DNA of 53,577 nucleotides from Sedimenticola sp. GTDB lineage: Bacteria; Pseudomonadota; Gammaproteobacteria; Chromatiales; Chromatiaceae. Of this stretch, positions 46,384 through 53,577 are shown in pieces (positions within the stretch are counted from its first letter, which is position 1; each line of letters opens with the position of its first letter). Made by a program: the position numbers and the translations under genes. The notes under the pieces are model-generated. The model did no database searches, was not told where the DNA came from, and saw only the letters and a program-made list of their open reading frames with translations. The stretch spans positions 1-53,577 of the forward strand of contig JALSJZ010000121.1 of the NCBI GenBank assembly GCA_026989135.1, read 5' to 3'.

Positions 46384-47195
46384 ATGGGCTCATGACCCCA
46401 CAACTCATCCGCATCAGCGAAATCTATGACGACGGTGAGGCCGCTCGCCACTTCACCTTTGAACCGGTCAGTGGCACCCGCCATTCAGCCCGCCCCGGGC
46501 AGTTCTTTACCCTTGCCATCCCCGGCCATGGTGAAGCCGCATTTACCTATCTCTCCCTGCCTGATGCCCAGGGGCGCTTCAAGGCATTGATTCGCCGGGT
46601 AGGCGCCCTCACCTCGGCACTCTTTGAATGCGGACACGGTGATCTCATCGGTTTTCGTGGCCCCTTTGGCAACAGCTGGCCGCTGGAGCAACTGCTCGGA
46701 AAACGGGTACTGATCATCGCTGGCGGCATCGGGCTGCCACCGCTGGCAGCGGTAACCGATCGGCTGAGCACCGATGGTAACACCCCGGTCGGGCTGATCT
46801 ATGGTTGCCGTTCACCGGCAGAGCAGGTACTGAAGCATGAGCGTTCAGCCTGGCATGCGAGCATGCCCATCCTTGAAACCTTTGACCGCCCCTCCAACAA
46901 AGGGCAGCTCACCGGCACCCCGCTGGATCACACCCAGCAGATGTCTGCAAAGCTCGGTGGCTCACCCGAAGCCATCCTCAGCTGTGGCCCGGAGGTGATG
47001 ATGAATGCTGCAGCCCGACACTTTATAAAAAACAACCTCCCCCCGGAAAAGATCTGGTTGGCACTGGAAAGACGCATGCACTGCGGTGTCGGCGAATGCG
47101 GTCACTGTTACCTGGGGAGCAGCACCGTCTGCACCGATGGCCCTATCTATAGCTGGCAACAACTCATCCGGTTGCAATCACAAACTACGGCCTAA
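46380..47195 (+). CDS. FAD/NAD(P)-binding subunit, sulfhydrogenase gamma (HydG)-like
   Basis: A 271-residue ferredoxin-NADP reductase-like protein: flavin site RPGQFFTLAIPG, nucleotide-binding IIAGGIGLPPLAAV, and a C-terminal 2Fe-2S motif CGVGECGHCYLGSSTVC. It probably delivers formate electrons to NAD(P)+ (or the reverse). No hydrogenase large or small subunit is present in the window. Confidence 0.88.
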   Translation: MNGLMTPQLIRISEIYDDGEAARHFTFEPVSGTRHSARPGQFFTLAIPGHGEAAFTYLSLPDAQGRFKALIRRVGALTSALFECGHGDLIGFRGPFGNSWPLEQLLGKRVLIIAGGIGLPPLAAVTDRLSTDGNTPVGLIYGCRSPAEQVLKHERSAWHASMPILETFDRPSNKGQLTGTPLDHTQQMSAKLGGSPEAILSCGPEVMMNAAARHFIKNNLPPEKIWLALERRMHCGVGECGHCYLGSSTVCTDGPIYSWQQLIRLQSQTTA

Positions 47196-47265
47196 AGAAA
47201 AAACCCGTACTGCCGATCCTAATTCTTACCGAGGCATAAGACATATATTTTGTACGGATTTAACA

Positions 47266-47775
47266 ATGGTCAACAAAAACATGGCGGGGTTTATAGCCGC
47301 TCTGCATGAAGGGGCAGATCTGCTGGAGCGGCTGAACAAAACCTACCCCAACCTGGCAGACAGCTTCACTCAGGATACGGTTATAGAGTTCCGCCGCGCA
47401 CCCATCACCCTGCAAAACACTCACAGGCAACAAACAGAAGTCAGCACCAGTAAACAGGCGTTTACTGAAGAGTCCGCCAATAACCAAGATGACCAAAAGC
47501 TGGTCACCACAGCCCGTGAGCTGCTGGCAATCCACAGCTTCGAAGATGTTTTAGACCTCCTGCAAGCCGAGCATGGCATCACATTAGATCTGACACAATT
47601 GGTGAATCTGGTTGGCAGCAGCGCCTATAGCGTTGCCTTACGGCGTGAGGCCCAAGAGTTTCAATCCAATGCGATCTCCTTGCCGCAGATCGTTCAGCTC
47701 TGGAAGGACTTTGGCCGCCCGCCCATTGGTGATGCCGAGTGGACCGCATCCAGCGTCTCCCGGATTCTTGAATAG
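47266..47775 (+). CDS. Hypothetical protein
   Basis: A 169-residue protein from ATG 47266. The N-terminal half is helical (ALHEGADLLERLNKTYPNLA); a Gln/Thr-rich linker and a second helical half follow (FEDVLDLLQAEHGITLDLTQ, LPQIVQLWKDFGRPPIG). No known domain, signal peptide or metal site is recognised. It lies 70 bp after the FDH operon and could belong to it. Confidence 0.6.
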   Translation: MVNKNMAGFIAALHEGADLLERLNKTYPNLADSFTQDTVIEFRRAPITLQNTHRQQTEVSTSKQAFTEESANNQDDQKLVTTARELLAIHSFEDVLDLLQAEHGITLDLTQLVNLVGSSAYSVALRREAQEFQSNAISLPQIVQLWKDFGRPPIGDAEWTASSVSRILE

Positions 47776-47902
47776 GCCTCTTGGTAAAACATGATAACGT
47801 ATATGTTGTAGGGTCATAATAAATATCCGCTGCCCATATTTATACCAGGCTATATTTCCTGCCCTGCATCTACCATTTTTACATACTTATGGAGAGTTAA
47901 AA

Positions 47903-48823
47903 ATGTCACACAATAAATCCTTAAACCCCTTGCAGATCACAGGAGCATTTCTTTTTTCTCTGCTGCTGCTATTGTGCACAGCCCCTGTAGCCCTGGCCTC
48001 TAATGCCCCCACCTCCGCTGAATATGGGGTAGTACTCAATCTCGCGGGAAAACAGCGCATGCTGAGCCAGAAAATGAGCAAGGAGATCATGCTCATCGCA
48101 CTGGACATTGACGCCGCAAACAACCTGGCCAACCTGGCAAAAACCTCCGGGTTATTTGACAAAACCCTGAAGGGGCTGCGCGGCGGCAGCGCTGAGCTGG
48201 GTCTGCCGCCCACCAGTGCCAGCCGAATCCTGCGCCAACTCGACAAGGTTGATGGCATTTGGGCTGGGTTCTACCCGGTGGTTCAAACCGTTCTCAATAA
48301 CAAAGCAGTTACCAAGGAGCAGGTTGCCACCATAGCCAAAAACAATCTGCCACTGCTTAAAGAGATGAATAAAACGGTTGGGCTGTATGAGAAAGATGCC
48401 AAGAAAGGCGGGCTTAAATCCGACCCGAGTCTGGCTGCCACCCTGAACCTGTCGGGCAAACAGCGCATGCTGACCCAAAAGATGAGCAAAGAGTTTCTGC
48501 TGGTGGCTTACGGTCACGACGTGGATGACAACAAGCTCAGCCTGCTGGAGACCTACAGCCTGTTTGAACGCACCTTGAAAGGGCTGCGTGATGGTGATGC
48601 GACTCTTGGCCTGTCTGCTACCACGCAACCTCATATCCTTGCTCAGCTCGATGTTGTCGAAGGGCTCTGGGGGAAATTCAAACCCATCGTAGCCTATGGA
48701 GCAGACTACAAAACCACCAGCATTCCAAAGGATAAGATTGAGGTGCTGGCCAATACCAACCTGCCACTGCTCAAAGAGATGAACAAAGCCGTTGGCATGT
48801 ATGCAAAAGAGGCCGCTAAATAG
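47903..48823 (+). CDS. Periplasmic protein with two PilJ-type sensor domains
   Basis: A 306-residue exported protein (signal ending at ~PVALASN) carrying two copies of the PilJ/type IV pili chemotaxis N-terminal domain. Repeated signatures are VLNLAGKQRMLSQKMSKEIM and LNLSGKQRMLTQKMSKEFLL, each followed by FDKTLKGLRGG or FERTLKGLRDG, and LPLLKEMNKTVGLY or LPLLKEMNKAVGMY. Related domains sit in membrane sensors, including nitrate/nitrite-type receptors; here they are free in the periplasm. It is 121 bp before a chemoreceptor gene. Confidence 0.87.
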   Translation: MSHNKSLNPLQITGAFLFSLLLLLCTAPVALASNAPTSAEYGVVLNLAGKQRMLSQKMSKEIMLIALDIDAANNLANLAKTSGLFDKTLKGLRGGSAELGLPPTSASRILRQLDKVDGIWAGFYPVVQTVLNNKAVTKEQVATIAKNNLPLLKEMNKTVGLYEKDAKKGGLKSDPSLAATLNLSGKQRMLTQKMSKEFLLVAYGHDVDDNKLSLLETYSLFERTLKGLRDGDATLGLSATTQPHILAQLDVVEGLWGKFKPIVAYGADYKTTSIPKDKIEVLANTNLPLLKEMNKAVGMYAKEAAK

Positions 48824-48831
48824 GCGCTCAG

Positions 48832-48879
48832 CCCTAAAAGGAGCAGCTGAGATAGATATGGCAGCTGCTCCTTTTAGGG
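48832..48879 (+). terminator. Long hairpin between PilJ-domain gene and chemoreceptor
   Basis: A perfect 18-bp stem starts CCCTAAAAGGAGCAGCTG, with a 12-nt loop; no T-run follows. It probably ends or attenuates transcription. Confidence 0.6.
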
Positions 48880-48943
48880 GGAACCTGGAATTAATCAGCG
48901 TTTTCTCAAGGATTAACCACTCGGATCTACCAAGGGGACACAG

Positions 48944-51205
48944 ATGACTATAAAACAGAGAATGCTAGGCGGAGGCATCATAATCAGCATACTGCTGGCC
49001 TGTGTACTCACGTTAACGATCTTTTCGTTCACGAACCTGAGCAATGGCTTTTCACAAGTCGTGGAAAAATCCGCTACCGGGGTTACCAATTCACGCGCTA
49101 CCGAGTCCAGCCTGCTGAAGGCTGACAGTCATCTGTCCCAAATTTCAGGTGAGATGCTGGCGGTGGTCGATAATATCAACCGCACCAACATGACCGTCAG
49201 GGTGCTGGAACGTAAGATCAAGCAGCTCTCGGCAACCCTGGATGAGCTGGTAACTGAGGCCACTGAGATTGGTAAAGGGCTTCCCGAAGGATTGGCCAAG
49301 GATAATCTGGATGACCTGACCGATACTATAGGTGACATCGAAGAGTCCATGCGCAGAGAGGCCCTGGTCAGCCTGAGCTCAACCGTCGATAAAATGCGGG
49401 AATTCACCCAGCATATCGACACTCAGGTCACTGAAATCAACCAGCTCTCTGGTGAGTTGAACCACATCAAAACACTCAGCTCAGAGGTGGTCTCCGCCAA
49501 TCAGGATATCCAGTCCCTGGCCGAAGGCTCCAGTGATGAGGTCGGCCTGTCACAGAATATCATCAGCATGGTTCTGGGGGTTCTGGTGCTGCTGAGCCTG
49601 GGGGGTGTTTTATTGATCACTGGCAGCATCACCAAACCACTCAACCGGGCGATTGAGATCGCGGGTGCCATTGCCAACGGCAAGCTGGATAACCGCATAG
49701 ACATCAAAAGCCAGGATGAGGTGGGGCAGCTGCTCAGCGCCCTCAAGACCATGCAGGAGAATATCAAGAAGCAGATCGAAACCGAACGGCAGTATGCTGC
49801 AGAGACCAACCGCATTAAAGTGGCACTGGACAATGTCTCCGGCAACGTCATGGTGGCAGATGCCGATAACACCATCATCTATCTTAACAAAGCGGTACAG
49901 AAACTGTTCCTGGACGCACAAGAGGATATCAGGCAGGTTCTGCCAAACTTTGATGCCAACAAGATACTGGGCAGCAATGTGGACATCTTTCATAAAAACC
50001 CGGCGCATCAGCAGGGGCTGCTGGCCAATTTAAGTGGCCGCTTTGAGTCTGAGTTCCCGATTGGCTCCCGCACCATGCGTATCATCGCCAACCCGGCCAT
50101 TGATGCCAACGGAAACCACATGGGAACGGCCGTGGAGTGGAGCGACCGCACCCAAGAGCTGGCCGTAGAGCAGGAGGTGGAAAATATTGTAGCCGCCGCA
50201 CGCAATGGCAACCTGAGCCAGCGTATTGATCTTACTGGCAAGACCGGCTTCTTCAACAAATTGGGGGGCGGCATCAATGAGCTGCTGGAGGTGACCGACC
50301 AGGTCATCAGCCAGACCATCAGCGTACTCGAGGCTCTCTCAAAGGGTGACCTTACCCAGCGAGCCAACACAAGCTATGGTGGCTCTTTCGGCAGCCTGGC
50401 CAGCAACATCAACCAGACCATTGACCAACTGAACCAGACGGTTGCTCAGATCCTCAGCTCCAGCAACATTATCTCCAGCTCATCGGAAGAGATCTCCAGC
50501 GGCAACGACAACATGTCCCAGCGAACCGAATCGCAGGCCTCCTGCCTGGAAGAGACTGCATCCACCATGGAGCAGTTCACCAGTGCCTCCAGGCAGAGTG
50601 CTGAAAACGCCAAACAGGCCAGCCACTCTGCAAAATCAGCACAGGAGCTGGCAGAAAAAGGGGGCAGCGTCGTCAATGAAGCGGTTACGGCCATGGGTGA
50701 AATCAACAATGCCAGCAACCGGATTGCAGACATCATCAGCGTCATTGATGACATCGCCTTCCAAACCAACCTGCTGGCACTGAATGCCTCTGTCGAGGCT
50801 GCCAGAGCCGGTGAGCAGGGTCGAGGCTTTGCTGTGGTGTCCAGCGAAGTGCGTAATCTGGCAGGCCGTAGCGCCACCGCTGCAAAAGAGATCAAAGGCC
50901 TTATTCAGGACAGTGTTGAAAAGGTCAATGCCGGGACAACGCTGGTCAACCGTTCCGGCGAGACCCTGGTTGAGATTGTGACCGCAGTGAAGCAGGTCGG
51001 TGCCGCAGTCGCAGAGATTGCCGCAACGGCCCAGGAGCAGTCACTGGGGATAGCACAGGCCAATCAGGCCGTTACCCAGCTGGATGAGATGACGCAGCAA
51101 AATGCCGCTCTGGCAGAGGAGACATCAGCCGCCAGCCACTCTCTCAACAACCAAGCCACCGACATGGCCAATATTATGAGCTTCTTTAAAACCTCAAACC
51201 ATTAA
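48944..51205 (+). CDS. Methyl-accepting chemotaxis protein with PAS domain
   Basis: A 753-residue chemoreceptor: membrane helices at ~9-30 and ~207-228 around a coiled-coil periplasmic domain, then HAMP ([20 protein letters not shown]). A PAS domain follows ([20 protein letters not shown] ... [10 protein letters not shown]), a second HAMP-like stretch ([15 protein letters not shown]), and the signalling tip [20 protein letters not shown]. No C-terminal methyltransferase-tethering pentapeptide is seen. CheV at 33816 is the only other chemotaxis gene here. Confidence 0.95.
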   Translation: MTIKQRMLGGGIIISILLACVLTLTIFSFTNLSNGFSQVVEKSATGVTNSRATESSLLKADSHLSQISGEMLAVVDNINRTNMTVRVLERKIKQLSATLDELVTEATEIGKGLPEGLAKDNLDDLTDTIGDIEESMRREALVSLSSTVDKMREFTQHIDTQVTEINQLSGELNHIKTLSSEVVSANQDIQSLAEGSSDEVGLSQNIISMVLGVLVLLSLGGVLLITGSITKPLNRAIEIAGAIANGKLDNRIDIKSQDEVGQLLSALKTMQENIKKQIETERQYAAETNRIKVALDNVSGNVMVADADNTIIYLNKAVQKLFLDAQEDIRQVLPNFDANKILGSNVDIFHKNPAHQQGLLANLSGRFESEFPIGSRTMRIIANPAIDANGNHMGTAVEWSDRTQELAVEQEVENIVAAARNGNLSQRIDLTGKTGFFNKLGGGINELLEVTDQVISQTISVLEALSKGDLTQRANTSYGGSFGSLASNINQTIDQLNQTVAQILSSSNIISSSSEEISSGNDNMSQRTESQASCLEETASTMEQFTSASRQSAENAKQASHSAKSAQELAEKGGSVVNEAVTAMGEINNASNRIADIISVIDDIAFQTNLLALNASVEAARAGEQGRGFAVVSSEVRNLAGRSATAAKEIKGLIQDSVEKVNAGTTLVNRSGETLVEIVTAVKQVGAAVAEIAATAQEQSLGIAQANQAVTQLDEMTQQNAALAEETSAASHSLNNQATDMANIMSFFKTSNH

Positions 51206-51222
51206 CGACTCGGTTTGCTAAT

Positions 51223-51257
51223 ACAAATCAGGCCGGGGAGTACCCGGCCTGATTTGT
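51223..51257. terminator. Bidirectional hairpin between chemoreceptor and ppiC
   Basis: A perfect 15-bp stem ACAAATCAGGCCGGG / CCCGGCCTGATTTGT encloses a 5-nt loop between convergent genes. Confidence 0.75.
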
Positions 51258-51277
51258 GTAGATACCCATGAAAACAG

Positions 51278-51559
51278 TTAATCCTCGCGTGAGGTCACTT
51301 CCAGCAGATGATAGCCAAACTGGGTTTTTACTGGCCCCTGCACGGTACCGACCTCTGCACTGAAGACCACTTTATCAAATTCCGGCACCATCATTCCCGG
51401 CCCAAACGAACCCAGATCACCACCATCCCGCCCCGAAGGACAGCTGGAGTGCTGTTTGGCCAGCTCGGTAAATTCTGCCCCTTCGGCAATCTGCTCTTTG
51501 AGTGAACTGCATTTCTCTTCTGAATCCACCAGGATATGTCGTGCTGTTGCGCTTGGCAT
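51278..51559 (-). CDS. ppiC: Parvulin peptidyl-prolyl isomerase PpiC
   Basis: A 93-residue cytoplasmic parvulin from ATG 51559 (GGAG seven bases upstream): TARHILVDSEEK, HSSCPSGRDGGDLGSFGPG, MVPEFDKVVFSAEVG and TQFGYHLLEV. It catalyses prolyl cis-trans isomerisation. No signal or anchor. Confidence 0.94.
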   Translation of the reverse strand: MPSATARHILVDSEEKCSSLKEQIAEGAEFTELAKQHSSCPSGRDGGDLGSFGPGMMVPEFDKVVFSAEVGTVQGPVKTQFGYHLLEVTSRED

Positions 51560-51605
51560 GGCTCTCTCCACTTTTAAAAAAGGCCGTTATTGTAGCAGCT
51601 ATTGC

Positions 51606-52043
51606 CTATGGTTCTAACTCATATGCATAGCTGTTGACAGAGACGCCATCACCCAGCATCAGGCATTGCAGCTTTTGGGGCTCTCTCGCCTCTCCGTATG
51701 GGCTGAACCTCTCTTTTGTGCTTATATCCAGATAGAGCATCCTCCTGGCCCCCGCTTTTTTCACGGTGACCCACTGGAACCGGTACCCTTCAACACGCAG
51801 ATCACTGCTGTTGAGGTAAGGCTTTTTCTGCTTCCAGTAGGAGAGACAACCTTTAATCGCCCGTTTCTCTATCGTGGCATCCGAAGGGCCGCTCCTATCT
51901 TTTACCTCCTCTCTGGCAACGGCACTACAGGCAGAGTCCGAAAATACTGTATTCCCCTCTTCATCTTTACATTGATAGATTTTGCCAACGGCGTGAGATG
52001 CAAAAAGCAGCAATATGCTGGCCATGATAATCCGTTTTTTCAT
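51606..52043 (-). CDS. Exported DUF4124 protein
   Basis: A ~145-residue protein with a signal peptide (MKKRIIMASILLLFASHAVG) and the DUF4124 motif KIYQCKDEEGNTVFSDSACS, a small Cys-containing N-terminal fold. A second Cys-bearing domain follows (IKGCLSYWKQKKPYL ... KLQCLMLGDG), probably disulfide-linked. Function unknown; ATG 52043 preferred over 52049. Confidence 0.8.
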   Translation of the reverse strand: MKKRIIMASILLLFASHAVGKIYQCKDEEGNTVFSDSACSAVAREEVKDRSGPSDATIEKRAIKGCLSYWKQKKPYLNSSDLRVEGYRFQWVTVKKAGARRMLYLDISTKERFSPYGEAREPQKLQCLMLGDGVSVNSYAYELEP

Positions 52044-52098
52044 AGGCATATACCTGAAATAGCACTCCTGTTTTTACCCACTGGCTAAAGGCTTAGGG

Positions 52099-53577
52099 TT
52101 ATTTTTTACGCTGCCTGCTGCCCAAAATCAGCTTCTGCCGCTCTAATACACGGGTAAATTCCTGAGCCGACAGCGGCTTATAAAAAAAGAAACCCTGAAA
52201 CTCATCACACCCCTGTTCGCAAAGATAGGCCAGCTGTTGCTCATCCTCAACGCCTTCTGCAATCACCCGCAGTTTCAGGGAGTGCGCCATGGCAATAATG
52301 GCCTTAGTGATGGCCATATCATCTGCATCACCCGGGATTCCATTAACAAATGAACGGTCTATCTTTAGCGTGGTCAGCGGAAAACGCTTCAGGTAATTCA
52401 AGGAGGAGTAGCCTGTTCCAAAGTCATCCACCGAGAGTGTAATGCCCATATCACAAAGCATATCCAGCATCTCTATGGTCTCATCAAGGTGCCGCATAAG
52501 CAGATTTTCAGTCAGCTCAAGCTCCAGATATTGAGCCGAAAACCCGGTGCTGTGCAGGGCTTCCTTCACCATTGAGATCAGTCTGTTTTTTTGAAATTGA
52601 CGGGGACTGAGGTTGACACCAAGCCGCAAGTGGGGAAAGCCGGCATTTTGCCATGCCTGCGCCTGTGCACAGGCTGTTTTCAGTACCCACTCACCGATCT
52701 CTACAATCAGCCCGTTATTCTCGACAATAGAGATGAACTCGAAGGGTGAAACCGTGCCAAGCTCCGGGTTATCCCAGCGCAACAGCGCCTCCATCCCCAC
52801 GATTTCGCCACTCCTTGCATCCATTTGGGGCTGATAGCTGAGCCAAAATTCATTATTCTCCAGTGCTTTGTGCAGCTTGCTCTCCATGGTCAGCCTGCGA
52901 AGTGCATGGGCATTCATGGATTGAGTGTAGAAGCGGTACCTGTTTTTTCCGGCACGTTTTGCTTCGTACATCGCTGCATCAGCATTTTTAAGCAGTGTAT
53001 CGACTGTCTCCCCATCGTCAGGGTAGAGCGCAATGCCGATACTGGGGGTTACAAATACCTCCTGTTTACCCAGCAGGACAGGCTGAGCCAATGCATTTTT
53101 AATGCGTTGTGCAACCTTGGCAACATCATCTGCTTCATGTGCAACTGTCAGCACCACCGTAAATTCATCACCGCCAAAGCGTGCCGCCTGGTGTCCATCA
53201 CCCGAAATCGCACCATGTGTTGCACGGTCACTCTCCCGGATGCTTTGCAGCAGTCGCTTTCCAACTGTCACCAGAAGTTTGTCACCTGCTGAATGCCCCA
53301 GTATGTCATTAATGCGTTTAAACTCATCCAGATCCATAAACAGTGCAGCGACCCGCCACCCCTGGCGGCGAGCAATAGTGATAGCCTGCGCCAGATGCTC
53401 TTTGAACAGCGCGCGATTGGGCAGCCCCGTCAAGCCATCAAAATAGGCCAGGTGCCGAACCTTCTCCTCTGCTGCACGTATACTATTAAAGGCCTTGCGT
53501 GCACGCAGGATGTGCCTGATCCGGTGGCTGATGATGGGCCAGTTTACAGGTTTGACCACAAAATCGGTGGCACCCAC
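52099..53577 (-). CDS. GGDEF-EAL c-di-GMP protein with N-terminal receiver (5' end outside window)
   Basis: A frame of 492 codons open to the right edge, so the true start lies outside. GATDFVVKPVNWP at the edge is the end of a receiver domain. GGDEF domain with intact ARFGGDEFTVVL, then EAL domain with GMEALLRW, NLSPRQFQ, DDFGTGYSSLNYLKRFP and DRSFVNG. Both active sites look complete, so synthesis and breakdown of c-di-GMP are possible. Probably a response regulator. Confidence 0.93.
   Translation of the reverse strand: MGATDFVVKPVNWPIISHRIRHILRARKAFNSIRAAEEKVRHLAYFDGLTGLPNRALFKEHLAQAITIARRQGWRVAALFMDLDEFKRINDILGHSAGDKLLVTVGKRLLQSIRESDRATHGAISGDGHQAARFGGDEFTVVLTVAHEADDVAKVAQRIKNALAQPVLLGKQEVFVTPSIGIALYPDDGETVDTLLKNADAAMYEAKRAGKNRYRFYTQSMNAHALRRLTMESKLHKALENNEFWLSYQPQMDARSGEIVGMEALLRWDNPELGTVSPFEFISIVENNGLIVEIGEWVLKTACAQAQAWQNAGFPHLRLGVNLSPRQFQKNRLISMVKEALHSTGFSAQYLELELTENLLMRHLDETIEMLDMLCDMGITLSVDDFGTGYSSLNYLKRFPLTTLKIDRSFVNGIPGDADDMAITKAIIAMAHSLKLRVIAEGVEDEQQLAYLCEQGCDEFQGFFFYKPLSAQEFTRVLERQKLILGSRQRKK

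Overview
The window looks like a piece of a gammaproteobacterial chromosome. The evidence is the conserved yebC-ruvCAB-ybgC-tolQRAB-pal-cpoB run, the yicC-gmk-rpoZ-spoT-ridA run, an O2-independent ubiquinone set (ubiT, ubiU, ubiV) and E. coli-like GrxC, Hsp15, PpiC and TIGR01212 radical SAM (YhcC) proteins. Many multiheme c-type cytochromes, a cytoplasmic-type formate dehydrogenase with Hyd-like electron-transfer subunits and an FNR-like palindrome suggest a facultative anaerobe with flexible respiration, perhaps a Chromatiales or sulfur-oxidiser relative. That lineage guess is inference.

Layout. (1) 1-7243, minus strand: a WYL regulator, a type I-E-like cas3, a DUF1016/PDDEXK nuclease and a second, divergent cas3 that runs off the left edge. 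No CRISPR array and no Cascade, cas1 or cas2 genes lie inside the window. (2) 7341-11105: ubiT facing ubiU-ubiV plus a radical SAM gene. (3) 11623-19335: a membrane signal-peptidase homologue that has lost its catalytic dyad, then a multiheme cytochrome district with 26 predicted c-type hemes in six proteins and one integral cytochrome b. (4) 19337-31277: pepN, grxC, hslR, the Tol-Pal operon, ruvCAB and yebC. (5) 31440-33741: a pentaheme cytochrome, a TatD-associated-type radical SAM gene and two small Cys-rich ORFs. (6) 33816-42589: cheV, ridA, spoT, rpoZ, gmk, yicC, and a translationally coupled kinase, PP2C phosphatase and rph, followed by rdgB. (7) 42649-47775: a duplicated NrfJ-like periplasmic protein, a three-subunit formate dehydrogenase and an unknown protein. 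(8) 47903-53577: a tandem PilJ-domain periplasmic protein, a chemoreceptor, ppiC, a DUF4124 protein and a GGDEF-EAL protein cut by the right edge.

How the parts may work together. The cytochrome b plus the membrane-anchored octaheme and triheme proteins (12848-15771) look like a quinol-oxidising complex. It could pass electrons to the nearby c7-type periplasmic, lipoprotein and hexaheme cytochromes (15871-19335). The anaerobic ubiquinone genes beside it would supply quinone without O2.

The most unusual observations are: an HTH-like insertion shared by both Cas3 proteins; a duplicated WYL-cas3 junction whose remnant supplies the tail of the DUF1016 nuclease in a shifted frame; the pseudo-signal-peptidase; and a hexaheme cytochrome that reads as a fusion of two triheme types encoded separately next to it.
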